Shown here: positions 25,456 to 33,290 of the stretch, one piece after another
Numbering within the stretch: the first letter of the stretch is position 1
Layout: every line of letters starts with the position of its first letter
Assembly: GCF_010747475.1 (NCBI RefSeq)
Contig: NZ_VSLZ01000002.1
Coordinates: 682,001 to 746,000, forward strand
Length of the DNA: 64,000 bases
Direction of reading: 5' to 3'
Origin: Halorussus sp. MSC15.2
GTDB lineage: Archaea; Halobacteriota; Halobacteria; Halobacteriales; Haladaptataceae
Made by a program: the position numbers and the translations under genes
The notes under the pieces: generated by a model
Databases searched by the model: none
Told to the model about the DNA's origin: nothing
Seen by the model: only the letters and a program-made list of their open reading frames with translations

Positions 25456-27839
25456 CGCTCGCCCTCCCCTGCGTCCGTGAAACGGATGGCGCTCTCGCCC
25501 GCGAGGTCCCGACTCATCGACTTGTACTTCCCGTCGGCCCAGAGTCGGAGCTGGTCGTCGTAGTGGCCCGAGAAGTACTCGCCGGAGTTGCCGCCCGGCA
25601 GGACGCAGACCGACCGTTCGCGGTCGGCCATCGGGCAGACCATCCGCCAACTGCTCCCGACCGCCGACTCCTTCCGGTAGTTGTTCAGCGTGTAGGGCGA
25701 CCCGTCGGTCGGGTACGCCGGGTAGTTCAGGAACGACTGGTCGAACGGGTGGGTGACGGTCTCGGTGGTGTTGTAGTCGCCGTAGGTCGCGCCGGCTTCG
25801 ATTCCGTCGAGGGCCGCCCGGAGCGCCCGGACCATCACGGTCTCGCGGCCCTCGTCGCCGAACCACCGACTGTCGGCGGGCAAATTCGCCAACACCCAGT
25901 CGTTCGGGTAGTACGACTCGTCGAGACCCGCCGCGTCGAACTCGTCGGCGAACGTCTCGCTCCGGAACTGCTCGGCCCACTTCGCGAAGACGAGCGCGGC
26001 CCGCGAGTCGCGGGTCATCCGGGCGTCCCACTCGCGGAGGGTCGCCACCGCGTCTCCGAGACCGTCGCGCCCCTCCGCGGCCGAGACCAGTTCGTCGCGC
26101 AACTGCTCGGCGCGGGCCGACTTGGCGTCGCGCTGGACGCGTCGCATGAACTGGGGGTGCATGCGTTTTTCGGAGGCGGCCCGCCGGTCGAGCAGTTCGT
26201 AGAGGCGCTGACCGCGGTACGGCGTGCTGTACTGCTCGCCGATGTAGTGGTCGGGGTCGTCCTCGATGCGCTGGTTCGCGGTGCCGACGTAGTCGGGATT
26301 GACGGCGTGCGGTTTCTCCTCGAAGGGGACGAACCCCTCCCACGAGGAGACGCCGAAGGGTTCGAAGCCCTCCCATTCGGCCTCGCCCGCGGACCCGTCG
26401 AAGACCCGCGTTCCCCACACTTCTTCGCCATCTATCCGCCGAATCGGAATCTTCCCCGTCACGTAGAACAGGGTGTTACCCTCTCTGTCGGCGTAGACGA
26501 CGTTCTGTGTCGGCAGGTCCATCTTCCGGGTCGCCGCGAGGAAGTCGTCCATCCCCTCGGTCTTGCTGTAGCGGTGAATCGCCCGCGAGGTCCGGGTCGC
26601 GGTATGACCGGTCCACGAGACGCCCACCTGCTGGCCCTCGCGTTCGATTACCGGCCCGTGGACAGTCTTCCGGACCGAGACGGTCCGGTCCTCGCCGCCG
26701 GCGACCCCGATAGTCCGCTCCTCGGTGTCGAACTCGCGCCACTCACCCCGGTAGCGGTAGCGGTCGCCCGCGTCGTCTGTCTCGTACCTGTAGAAGTCGA
26801 TGACGTCGGCCCCGGAGTTGGTGAACCCCCACGCTCCGGCGGTGTTCTCGCCGATGACCACGAACGGGACGCCCGGGAAGGTGACCCCGCGGACGCTCAC
26901 GCTGTCGGTCCGGAGGTTCATCTCGTACCAGACCGGCGGAGCCATCAGCGAGAGGTGCGGGTCGTTGGCCACGATGGGTTCTCCGCTCGCGGTCTGCTCG
27001 CCGGAGACGACCCAACTGTTCGACCCGACGCCCGGCGGGGACTCGAACTCGCCGAGCCAATCGAGCAGGTCCGCGTCGGCGAACGCCCCCGAAGGAGTGA
27101 CGGTCCGCCCTGCCTGCTGGTCGCCCGTGTCGCCCGTGCCACCGTTCTCCCGGAGAATCGGCGCGTCGTGGTCCATCCGGAAGGGGTACAACTGTTCAGC
27201 GGCGTCCGCGCCGAACGTCCGGGCGAGCAGTTCGCGCCGGAGCGTCCAGAAACTCCCGGTCAGCCCCCACGATATCTGTTGCTCCATCAGCATCGTGTCG
27301 GCGGGAGTCCACGGGTCGGGTTCGTAGTCGAGCAGACCAAATTCGATGGGCAGCGACTCCCGCTCCCGACAGGCGTTCACGCCCTCGGCGAACGCTTCGA
27401 CCGCGTCGCCGGTCGGAGTGTCCGAGAGGAGTTCCAGATTCGCCGCCGCGCCGCCCGCGAAGTCCATCTGCACGTGGAACTCGTCGGAGTCCAGCGCTCG
27501 CTCGCCCACGACTTCCGAGAGTTCGCCGCCCATCACCCGACGCTGGAGGTCCATCTGGAACAGTCGGTCGGCGGCCTGCGCGTACCCGACCGCGAAGTAG
27601 AGCGCCAGTTCGCCGTCCGCCTCGACGTGGGCGGTCCCGTAGTCGTCGTAACGCACCTCGGCTGCGCCGTACGGACTCTCGACGCGTCGGTCCGTGCGGT
27701 CTGTCGCGTCGCGCCACGCCGACCCGGAGTGCGGGGCGAACCTGTCGAGGTAACCCCGGACCGGCGAGAGCGACCCGCCGACGGTCCCGCCGCCCACGAT
27801 GGCGGCGACGAGCGCACGTCGCGTGGTATCGATGTCCAT
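25452..27839 (-). CDS. Penicillin acylase family protein (Ntn-hydrolase)
   Basis: The 795-residue protein, starting at ATG 27839, has a Tat-like or membrane-type N-terminus (DTTRRALVAAIVGGG). It has the two-chain layout of penicillin/acyl-homoserine-lactone acylases: an alpha region, then the autocatalytic junction GVGSNSWVVSG at about residue 273, whose Ser becomes the N-terminal nucleophile of the beta chain. Further family blocks include ANDPHLSL, GVTFPGVPFVVIGEN and GFTNSGADVIDFY. Such enzymes hydrolyse amide bonds of small acylated molecules outside the cytoplasm. The natural substrate here is unknown. Haloarchaeal members are active on acyl-homoserine lactones or penicillins in some cases. 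An upstream in-frame extension to 28052 is not needed. Confidence 0.85.
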   Translation of the reverse strand: MDIDTTRRALVAAIVGGGTVGGSLSPVRGYLDRFAPHSGSAWRDATDRTDRRVESPYGAAEVRYDDYGTAHVEADGELALYFAVGYAQAADRLFQMDLQRRVMGGELSEVVGERALDSDEFHVQMDFAGGAAANLELLSDTPTGDAVEAFAEGVNACRERESLPIEFGLLDYEPDPWTPADTMLMEQQISWGLTGSFWTLRRELLARTFGADAAEQLYPFRMDHDAPILRENGGTGDTGDQQAGRTVTPSGAFADADLLDWLGEFESPPGVGSNSWVVSGEQTASGEPIVANDPHLSLMAPPVWYEMNLRTDSVSVRGVTFPGVPFVVIGENTAGAWGFTNSGADVIDFYRYETDDAGDRYRYRGEWREFDTEERTIGVAGGEDRTVSVRKTVHGPVIEREGQQVGVSWTGHTATRTSRAIHRYSKTEGMDDFLAATRKMDLPTQNVVYADREGNTLFYVTGKIPIRRIDGEEVWGTRVFDGSAGEAEWEGFEPFGVSSWEGFVPFEEKPHAVNPDYVGTANQRIEDDPDHYIGEQYSTPYRGQRLYELLDRRAASEKRMHPQFMRRVQRDAKSARAEQLRDELVSAAEGRDGLGDAVATLREWDARMTRDSRAALVFAKWAEQFRSETFADEFDAAGLDESYYPNDWVLANLPADSRWFGDEGRETVMVRALRAALDGIEAGATYGDYNTTETVTHPFDQSFLNYPAYPTDGSPYTLNNYRKESAVGSSWRMVCPMADRERSVCVLPGGNSGEYFSGHYDDQLRLWADGKYKSMSRDLAGESAIRFTDAGEGER

Positions 27840-28032
27840 ACCAGAGGAATGACGTCTCTGGCATAAAACCGCTGTTCCACGAGTCCTGCGTTGTTCGCCG
27901 TTGTTTCGGCCGGCGGTCCGTGGGCACACGAGTCGGGCCGCCACAGCGACGAATTCGTCGTGGCGGACCAGACGAGACCGGCGGTGACTCCGAAAGAGCA
28001 AAATATCGCGTTTGATTACGATTCCACCGATA

Positions 28033-28179
28033 ATGCCCGCTATGAGTACCATCGACTGGCTCGGTGTAGCCGGACCCTACGTCGTCTTCTTCGTCCTGTT
28101 GATAGTGTACTACGTCTGGGAAGGGAAGCGAGAGCGGCGACTCCGGGAACGCTACGAGGAGGGAGAGTATGCAAGGTAG
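28033..28179 (+). CDS. Small single-helix membrane protein coupled to the SSS symporter
   Basis: A short gene of 48 codons (or 45 from the second ATG at 28042) runs to a TAG at 28179. It encodes a brief N-terminus, one hydrophobic helix (VAGPYVVFFVLLIVYYVW) and a charged tail (EGKRERRLRERYEEGEY). Its last 11 bp overlap the start of the symporter gene, so the two are translationally coupled. Small one-helix partners preceding secondary transporters are known in several transporter families; here the pairing suggests an accessory subunit. It is too short for most gene-finding cut-offs and may be missed in annotations of relatives. Confidence 0.65.
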   Translation: MPAMSTIDWLGVAGPYVVFFVLLIVYYVWEGKRERRLRERYEEGEYAR

Positions 28180-29914
28180 CGGCGGCATCGCGGGCGAGGC
28201 GGGTATCTGGGTGTTGGGCGCGTTCTCGCTCTACCTGCTCGTCCTGCTGGGCATCGGTCTCTACTCCTCGCGGTTCATGGACTCGGTGGGCGACTACGTC
28301 ATCGGCGGCCGCGAAATCGGACCGGTCGTGACCGGGTTCTCCGAGCGCGCCTCCGAGATGAGCGGGTGGCTCACCCTCGGCGTGCCCGCCGACGCCTACG
28401 GAACCGGTATCATGGCGTTCCTCAACGGTCTCGGGATGATTCCGGCCGACCTGTTCGCGTGGGCGGCCATCGCCAAGCGCCTCCGGAAGTACACCGAACT
28501 CGTCCAGTCGGTGACGCTCCCGACGTTCTTCGCCACCCGACTCGGCGACGACACGGGCGCGGTCAAGGGCATCTCTGCGGTCGTCCTCATGCTGTTCGAG
28601 GGCGGCTACGTCGGCGCCCAAATCGTCGCGGCCGGGACCCTGCTCGAAATCCTGACCGGCATCCAGCCGTGGGTCGGTATCGTGGTCGGCGGCGTCATCG
28701 TCATCGGCTACACCTTCCTCGGCGGCTACTTCGCCGTGGCGTGGTCGGACTACTTCCAAGGAGCCATCATCCTCGCGGCGTTCATCCTCCTGCCCGTCAT
28801 CGCGTTCGCCAACATGGGCCTGCCGTTCGAGGAGGTAGCGGCCACGGCGGGGTCGTCGATGACCAGCATCACCGCTGGGGCCGCCGGTTGGGCCGCCGTC
28901 TTCGGCGTTATCAGCTACGCCGCTATCGGTCTCGGTGTTCCCGGCAACCCCCACATCATGGTGCGGTTCATGGGCATCGACCGGGTGAAGAACGTCCGAC
29001 TCGCGGCGCTCGTGGCCCAGTTGTTCATGTTCGTCGCCTACATCGGCGCGGCGCTGGTCGGCCTGTACGCGGTCGCGATGTTCGGCGACGGTGCGCTCGC
29101 CAACCCCGACAACGCGATGCCGCGCCTGACGCTCGACCTCCTGCCGGGCGCGGTGGCGGGAATCGTCCTCGCGGCGGCGCTCGCCGCGATGATGTCGAGC
29201 GCCGACTCCCAACTGCTCGTGGCGACCAGCGCCGTCGTGGAGGACGTCTACCACGGGTTCGTGGACCCGGACGCCTCCGAAGAGGAACTGGTGAAGTACT
29301 CGCGGTACGTGACCTTCGGTCTCGGTGCCGCCAGCGTCGCGTTCGCGTTCCTCGCCAAGGACACGCCCATCTACACGCTCGTCCTCAACTACGCGTGGGG
29401 CGGTCTCGGCGCGGCCATCGGTCCGACCGTCATCGCCACCCTCTGGTGGAAGCGCGTGACCGCGAAGGGGTCGGCCGCCAGCATGGTGGTCGGCGCGTCC
29501 GCGATGATTCTGTGGACTCAGCTTCAGACCGTCCTCGAAACGGTCGGCCTGATGCCGCCGGAGTCGGCCGCGTTCTGGTACGGTCTCGTCACGGTCTACG
29601 GCCTGTTCCCGGCGTTCGTCCTCTCGTCGGTCACGCTCGTGGTCGTCTCGCTGTTCACCGAACCGCCGTCGGACGTGGACGACCACTTCGACGCGTTCGA
29701 CAAGCCCCTCTCGGCGGTCGTCTCCACGGACGGCGACGGCGCGCCCGACTACGCCACCGACGGCGGTGAGCGGACCGACGGTCCGCGAGCCTCGTCGAAC
29801 CTCCGGTCCGACGGCGGGACCGGCGGGGACACGTCCCCGAAGGTCGTGACCGAGGGCGACAACATCCGCGGCCACGTCGCCGCGTCGGGGTACTGGAGCG
29901 ACGATGAGCGCTGA
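28169..29914 (+). CDS. Sodium:solute symporter (SSS family, PutP-like)
   Basis: The 581-residue protein has about 13 membrane helices and SSS-family hallmarks: FSERASEMSGWLTLGVPADAYGTG in helix 2, GGYVGAQIVAAGTLLE, and AAALAAMMSSADSQLLVATSAVVEDVY in the mid-C-terminal region, which includes sodium-site residues. PutP-like members take up proline or related solutes with Na+, but substrate cannot be deduced safely here. The cytoplasmic tail (about 60 residues) is acidic and Gly-rich and includes copy 2 of a dispersed repeat (29757-29826). It overlaps the small membrane gene upstream by 11 bp and the next gene downstream by 11 bp. Confidence 0.9.
   Translation: MQGSGGIAGEAGIWVLGAFSLYLLVLLGIGLYSSRFMDSVGDYVIGGREIGPVVTGFSERASEMSGWLTLGVPADAYGTGIMAFLNGLGMIPADLFAWAAIAKRLRKYTELVQSVTLPTFFATRLGDDTGAVKGISAVVLMLFEGGYVGAQIVAAGTLLEILTGIQPWVGIVVGGVIVIGYTFLGGYFAVAWSDYFQGAIILAAFILLPVIAFANMGLPFEEVAATAGSSMTSITAGAAGWAAVFGVISYAAIGLGVPGNPHIMVRFMGIDRVKNVRLAALVAQLFMFVAYIGAALVGLYAVAMFGDGALANPDNAMPRLTLDLLPGAVAGIVLAAALAAMMSSADSQLLVATSAVVEDVYHGFVDPDASEEELVKYSRYVTFGLGAASVAFAFLAKDTPIYTLVLNYAWGGLGAAIGPTVIATLWWKRVTAKGSAASMVVGASAMILWTQLQTVLETVGLMPPESAAFWYGLVTVYGLFPAFVLSSVTLVVVSLFTEPPSDVDDHFDAFDKPLSAVVSTDGDGAPDYATDGGERTDGPRASSNLRSDGGTGGDTSPKVVTEGDNIRGHVAASGYWSDDER
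29757..29826 (+). repeat. Dispersed in-frame repeat, copy 2
   Basis: This stretch encodes TDGGE..PRASSNLRSDGGT in the symporter tail and resembles copy 1 (913-981, minus strand) at both DNA and protein level. The two host genes are unrelated, which argues for an inserted element rather than common descent. Confidence 0.45.
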
Positions 29915-30416
29915 GACCGCGGCGGCAGAGGCTCCGCACGCGCTGGTCGGCGACCGCCACGAGTCGGTCGAACTCGCGGTGTTCCCGCCCGCAATTGCCC
30001 GCGAGGAGGTCCAGTCGTCGGGGCGGGTCGGCGCGGTCGCCTACCCCTACCGGGTGTACGAGGCCGAGGTCGAGGTGGACCGACCCCTGCTGTCGCCCCG
30101 GCGGGACCGCCGCGTCGTCAGCGTGGACTGCTCGCGCCGCCTCGCGCTCCGGGCCGATACGGTTCCGGAGTTCGAGACCCGGACGGTCGAGGACGCGCTG
30201 GTCCTGCCGAGCGAACTCTCGCCCGAGCAGGCCGACGAGAAGGCACGCGACGCCGCCTTCAGGTGGACGCTCCGCACGTCGATACTCGCCGACGTGCCCG
30301 ACGTGGAGTTCGCTCGCGTCGCCGACGCCTACAAGTTGTTCTGGCTCGCCGAGCGTCCGGACGGCGACGTGATTATCGACAGCCTCGACGGGAGCGAGCG
30401 ACAACTGAACGAGTAA
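29904..30416 (+). CDS. Conserved-looking soluble protein coupled to the symporter, unknown function
   Basis: The ATG of this 170-residue protein lies within the last 11 bp of the symporter gene, so it belongs to the same translationally coupled unit of three. There is no signal peptide or membrane helix. The sequence is acidic, with segments VGAVAYPYRVYEAEVEVDRP in the first third, a helical middle SPEQADEKARDAAFRWTLR, and YKLFWLAERPDGDVIIDSLDG near the end. I do not recognise a domain. Position suggests a cytoplasmic regulator or assembly factor for the transporter. The reading frame is clean and codon use matches its neighbours. Confidence 0.7.
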   Translation: MSAETAAAEAPHALVGDRHESVELAVFPPAIAREEVQSSGRVGAVAYPYRVYEAEVEVDRPLLSPRRDRRVVSVDCSRRLALRADTVPEFETRTVEDALVLPSELSPEQADEKARDAAFRWTLRTSILADVPDVEFARVADAYKLFWLAERPDGDVIIDSLDGSERQLNE

Positions 30417-30445
30417 CCCCGGCTTCGGTCCGCGGCTCACGCCTT

Positions 30446-30974
30446 CTACCGGTCAATCGCCCTCCGACTCACCTTCCTGCGGCTGACCCCCATCCCTCCG
30501 AGACTGCCTCCCTCGACCGCCTCGTCGATAGTCTGCTGGTCGGCCGCTTCGCGCGGATGCGGGTGGTACTCCCCCCGGACGAGGTCCGCCCCGGTCGGGT
30601 CCAACTGTTCGAACAGCCACGCAAACGCGGGTTCGCCCTCGGGCGGGAGCCAGAGCTTACACCACCGCGCGGTGGATGTGTTCGCCCCCGAAGCGGTCGG
30701 CCTTCCGCCCGACGACGTGGCACTTCCCGGCCTCGCCGGGCGCGCCCTCCTCCCAGAACCGACACCGACCGCAGGAGTTGACCCACATGTTCGGCGGGAA
30801 CGGCGACTGCGGGAGGTAGGCGGCCTCCTCCTTGCCGAACTTGCTTCCCGGTTGGTCGTGAGCGCGCTGGTGTATCTCCTCGGCGAGGTTCGAGAGGCCG
30901 TCCTCGCCGTCGCGCAGGTACGCGAGCAGGACTCGACCGGCGTGCGACGGCCACGAGATGTCTCCCTTCCCCAT
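30446..30974 (-). pseudogene. Cys-rich (putative zinc-binding) conserved protein, apparently frameshifted
   Basis: The frame from ATG 30974 gives 105 residues: MGKGDISWPSHAGRVLLAYL, a central NMWVNSCGRCRFWEEG, then GKCHVVGRKADRFGGEHIHR, ending at a TAA at 30657. Another frame then continues seamlessly with WCKLWLPPEGEPAFAWLFEQ and VRGEYHPHPREAADQQTIDE to a stop at 30446. Adding the second half supplies a fourth Cys (C-x2-C, C, C), so a single zinc-binding protein of about 175 residues is likely. The break is in a CGCGCGG run at about 30665-30672 and fits a 1-base insertion or loss of a GC pair. Function is unknown. Confidence 0.6.
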
Positions 30975-31067
30975 GGACGGGAGTGCGACGCGTTCGGCTA
31001 AACCGTTGGTGGCGCTGGCGGACGCAGGTACAGCATTTTGGCGGATTTCACCGCCGTTCGGCCGGGT

Positions 31068-31721
31068 TCACAGCGGTCGGGTCAGTACCAGTCCGTCCAC
31101 GCCACGACGTTCGAGCGCCCGCGCGAGCGGCCGCGTCGCCACCGGCCACGCGTGGACTTCCATGCCCGCCTCGTGAGCGCTCTCGACGAGGCCAGTGAAG
31201 AAACACAGCGTCCAGTGGGGATTGGCGTACTCGCAGTCGATGGTCTCTGCGGTGAGGAAGTTGGCGTCGGGTCGCACGCCGAAGTTGAACGCCAGCGGTA
31301 TCGACTCGTCCAGCAACTGCGTCCGCCAGAGCGGGTCGAGGTGGAACGACGAGACGACTGCGTCGTTCTCGACGCTGTACACGATGTCCACCACGTCCGC
31401 GGCGATACCTCGCTCCTTAAGGTCGAGGTTGACGCCCACCTCCGACGGAATCGCCGCCAGCACGTCGGTCAACAGCGGGATGCCCCAGTCGGACCCGTCC
31501 ACGCGCAGCGACGCGAGTTCCGACGCCGAGAGGTCGTCTACGTCGCCGCGGCCGTCCGTGACCAGTTCCACGTTGTCCCAGTGGGAGGCCACGAGTTCGC
31601 CCGACCCGCACCGCCGCACGTCGATTTCGATTACGTCGGCCGACTCCGACGCTCGTTCCGCTGCGCAGACCGTGTTCTCGGGATATCGGTCCCCGAAGCC
31701 TCTGTGGGCAGTAATCTGCAC
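31068..31721 (-). CDS. Glycerophosphodiester phosphodiesterase
   Basis: The 217-residue protein has the GDPD/PLC-like TIM-barrel landmarks: HRGFGDRYPENT (catalytic His and PENT) at residues about 5-16, EIDVR at about 32-36, a second catalytic-His region ASHWDNV, NLDLKERG near 98, and HAWPVA near the end. It hydrolyses glycerophosphodiesters to an alcohol and glycerol 3-phosphate, which can feed the GlpABC route encoded about 25 kb away. The protein is slightly shorter than typical bacterial UgpQ but all landmark blocks are present. It is probably cytoplasmic, since no signal peptide is evident. Confidence 0.88.
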   Translation of the reverse strand: MQITAHRGFGDRYPENTVCAAERASESADVIEIDVRRCGSGELVASHWDNVELVTDGRGDVDDLSASELASLRVDGSDWGIPLLTDVLAAIPSEVGVNLDLKERGIAADVVDIVYSVENDAVVSSFHLDPLWRTQLLDESIPLAFNFGVRPDANFLTAETIDCEYANPHWTLCFFTGLVESAHEAGMEVHAWPVATRPLARALERRGVDGLVLTRPL

Positions 31722-31825
31722 GCGCTAGTCTTAGTGGCGGAGACGAAAATGCGTTCGCGATTCTTCGAACTGCCGCTCCGCTCTCTCGAACGACTGCGAC
31801 GCGGAGAACACGCTACTCGCCCTCT

Positions 31826-31838
31826 AAAAATCGTAAAA
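31826..31838 (-). terminator. U-tract terminator after the ribosomal/ndk operon
   Basis: On the minus strand, about 25 bases after the ndk stop codon, the sequence reads GTTTTACGATTTTTAG, giving two closely spaced U-tracts in the RNA. Archaeal transcription typically ends at such T-runs, so this is the likely end of the rpl7ae-rps28e-rpl24e-ndk transcript. Confidence 0.55.
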
Positions 31839-31860
31839 CGAAGGAAAGCCGAACGCTACC

Positions 31861-32325
31861 TTACTCGTAGAGCCACTCGGCGTCGATGCGCTCGTAATCG
31901 ACCAGTTCCTCCTCGTCGAAGAAGAGGTCGATTTCGCGCTCGTTCGCGCCGGGGTCCTCGTGGTCCGAACCGTGGATGACGTTGCGGCCGAGGTCCAGAC
32001 CGTAGTCGCCCCGGATGGTGCCCGGTGCGGACTCGGCAGGGTCGGTCTCGCCCATCATCTTGCGGACCTGTCGGGTCGCGTCCTGGCCTTCCCAGACCAT
32101 GGCGAAGACCGGGCCGGACGTGATGAAGTCCACGAGACCCTCGAAGAACGGCTTGCCCTCGTGCTCGCCGTAGTGGTCGTGGGCGAGGTCCTCGTCTATC
32201 TGCATGAACTTCCCGGCGACCATCTTCAGACCGCGGTCCTCGAATCGGGAGACGATGTCACCGATGAGACCGCGCTGGACGCCGTCGGGCTTGACCATCA
32301 CGAAGGTGCGCTCGGTCTCGCTCAC
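31861..32325 (-). CDS. ndk: Nucleoside diphosphate kinase
   Basis: Ndk transfers the terminal phosphate between nucleoside tri- and diphosphates to balance NTP pools. The 154-residue protein carries the family start ([23 protein letters not shown]) and the active-site loop [18 protein letters not shown], whose His is phosphorylated. The start is a GTG that overlaps the rpl24e stop by four bases. It is the last gene of the ribosomal-protein operon, a conserved archaeal arrangement. Confidence 0.96.
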   Translation of the reverse strand: MSETERTFVMVKPDGVQRGLIGDIVSRFEDRGLKMVAGKFMQIDEDLAHDHYGEHEGKPFFEGLVDFITSGPVFAMVWEGQDATRQVRKMMGETDPAESAPGTIRGDYGLDLGRNVIHGSDHEDPGANEREIDLFFDEEELVDYERIDAEWLYE

Positions 32326-32513
32326 TGTTCACCCTCCTCGGCACCGCCTTCCTCGGTCCATTCGAGGTCGCGGGGTTCGCGGCCGAGGTCGGCGTTCTTC
32401 TCGCACTTCGCCGAGCAGAAGTGGACCGTACTGCCGTCGGTGCGGACGAACATCGTCCCCGTGCCGGGTTCGATGTCGGACCCGCAGAAGTCACACTCTC
32501 TCGTCTGGGGCAT
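32322..32513 (-). CDS. rpl24e: 50S ribosomal protein L24e
   Basis: This 63-residue archaeal/eukaryotic-type large-subunit protein shows its zinc-finger pattern: [13 protein letters not shown] at the N-terminus and [20 protein letters not shown] in the middle (C-x2-C and C-x3-C). It binds the rRNA near the inter-subunit face. It follows rps28e after 3 bp and overlaps ndk, so all are co-translated. The acidic C-terminal tail is typical of halophilic versions. Confidence 0.95.
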   Translation of the reverse strand: MPQTRECDFCGSDIEPGTGTMFVRTDGSTVHFCSAKCEKNADLGREPRDLEWTEEGGAEEGEQ

Positions 32514-32516
32514 TGG

Positions 32517-32744
32517 TTACTGACCTCCGATGGAGTCGGCTTCGCGGGCGGTCTCGCGCAGTTGCAACACGTCGCCCTCGCGGACGGGACCGAGACAGTT
32601 CCGCGTGATGATGCGGCCCTGATTCTCGCCCTCGCGGATGCGGCACTTGACCTGCATGGCCTCGCCGTGCATCCCCGTCTTGCCGACGATTTCGATTACT
32701 TCGGCGGGCGTGGAGCTTTCTTCTTCAGTTTCCTCTGCACTCAT
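32517..32744 (-). CDS. rps28e: 30S ribosomal protein S28e
   Basis: This 75-residue small-subunit protein has the S28e core [20 protein letters not shown] and the conserved [25 protein letters not shown] ending, which forms an OB-like fold in the ribosome. The N-terminal acidic extension ([10 protein letters not shown]) is normal for haloarchaea. It lies between rpl7ae (12 bp gap) and rpl24e (3 bp gap). Confidence 0.96.
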   Translation of the reverse strand: MSAEETEEESSTPAEVIEIVGKTGMHGEAMQVKCRIREGENQGRIITRNCLGPVREGDVLQLRETAREADSIGGQ

Positions 32745-32756
32745 GACTCAACCACC

Positions 32757-33119
32757 TCAGCGGAGTTCCTCGACCTTGTTGGCGATGTCATCGACGTCGT
32801 CTTCCGCTTCGCCGGAGTCGGTGATGGCCGCGGCGGCGCTTCCGACTTCCAGACCGGCGGCGTGACCGATGTCGTCCTGGGTCTCGACGAAGACGAAGGG
32901 GATACCCTTCTCGTCGGCGAGTTCCGGCAGGTGCATGACGATTTCTTCCGGCTGAACGTCTTCGGCGATGAAGACGAGGTCGGCGTTGCCGCGCTCAATC
33001 GCCTTGGTCGTCTCGTTCGTTCCTTTCTTTACGCTACCTGTGTCTCGTGCGACCTCGAGCGCCTCGACGGCGCTGTCTTGGAGGTCGGCTGGGACGTCGA
33101 AGTTTACGTATACTGGCAT
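32757..33119 (-). CDS. rpl7ae: 50S ribosomal protein L7Ae (kink-turn binding protein)
   Basis: L7Ae binds kink-turn RNAs in rRNA, in box C/D and H/ACA guide RNAs and in RNase P. The 120-residue protein shows the RNA-contact segment [23 protein letters not shown] (split: [27 protein letters not shown]) and the later [21 protein letters not shown]. It is the first gene of the operon. Its mRNA leader contains a box C/D-like kink-turn candidate (33148-33197), so it may repress its own translation, as reported for L7Ae in other archaea. Confidence 0.97.
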   Translation of the reverse strand: MPVYVNFDVPADLQDSAVEALEVARDTGSVKKGTNETTKAIERGNADLVFIAEDVQPEEIVMHLPELADEKGIPFVFVETQDDIGHAAGLEVGSAAAAITDSGEAEDDVDDIANKVEELR

Positions 33120-33147
33120 AGGTTGTTCACCCTCCCTGCACGTCGGC

Positions 33148-33197
33148 TCAGGCTCCCCTGCCGGGCAAATCCTTTGCGGCTAGGAGCATCATCAACC
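33148..33197 (-). promoter_or_regulatory. Candidate kink-turn (box C/D-like) in the rpl7ae leader
   Basis: On the minus strand: GGT, then box C TGATGA (33194-33189), then GCTCC (33187-33183), an inner hairpin GCAAA-GGA-TTTGC, then GGAGC (33156-33152) and box D CTGA (33151-33148), followed by GCC. GCTCC pairs perfectly with GGAGC, and the flanking GGT/GCC can form the second stem. This is the arrangement that creates the tandem sheared G-A pairs of a kink-turn. It lies about 30-80 nt before the L7Ae start codon, in the mRNA of the protein that recognises such motifs. Confidence 0.65.
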
Positions 33198-33230
33198 GCG
33201 CGCAGGTCGTATCCTTGCGTAGTTCGTCAC

Positions 33231-33240
33231 CCCTTAAAAG
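33231..33240 (-). promoter_or_regulatory. TATA box of the rpl7ae operon
   Basis: The minus-strand tract CTTTTAAGGG, preceded by TTTGAAAGCG, predicts a transcript start near 33210. That start would place the kink-turn candidate at the very 5' end of a leader of about 90 nt. Confidence 0.45.
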
Positions 33241-33290
33241 CGCTTTCAAATGCTCCGGCGGCGTGCGAAACGAATGCACGGGGACCGGAA

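Noticed and set aside
25114..26418. 434-residue version of the small membrane gene
   Set aside because: The extra N-terminal part reads through the penicillin acylase gene out of frame; homologous-looking sequence starts at ATG 25455.
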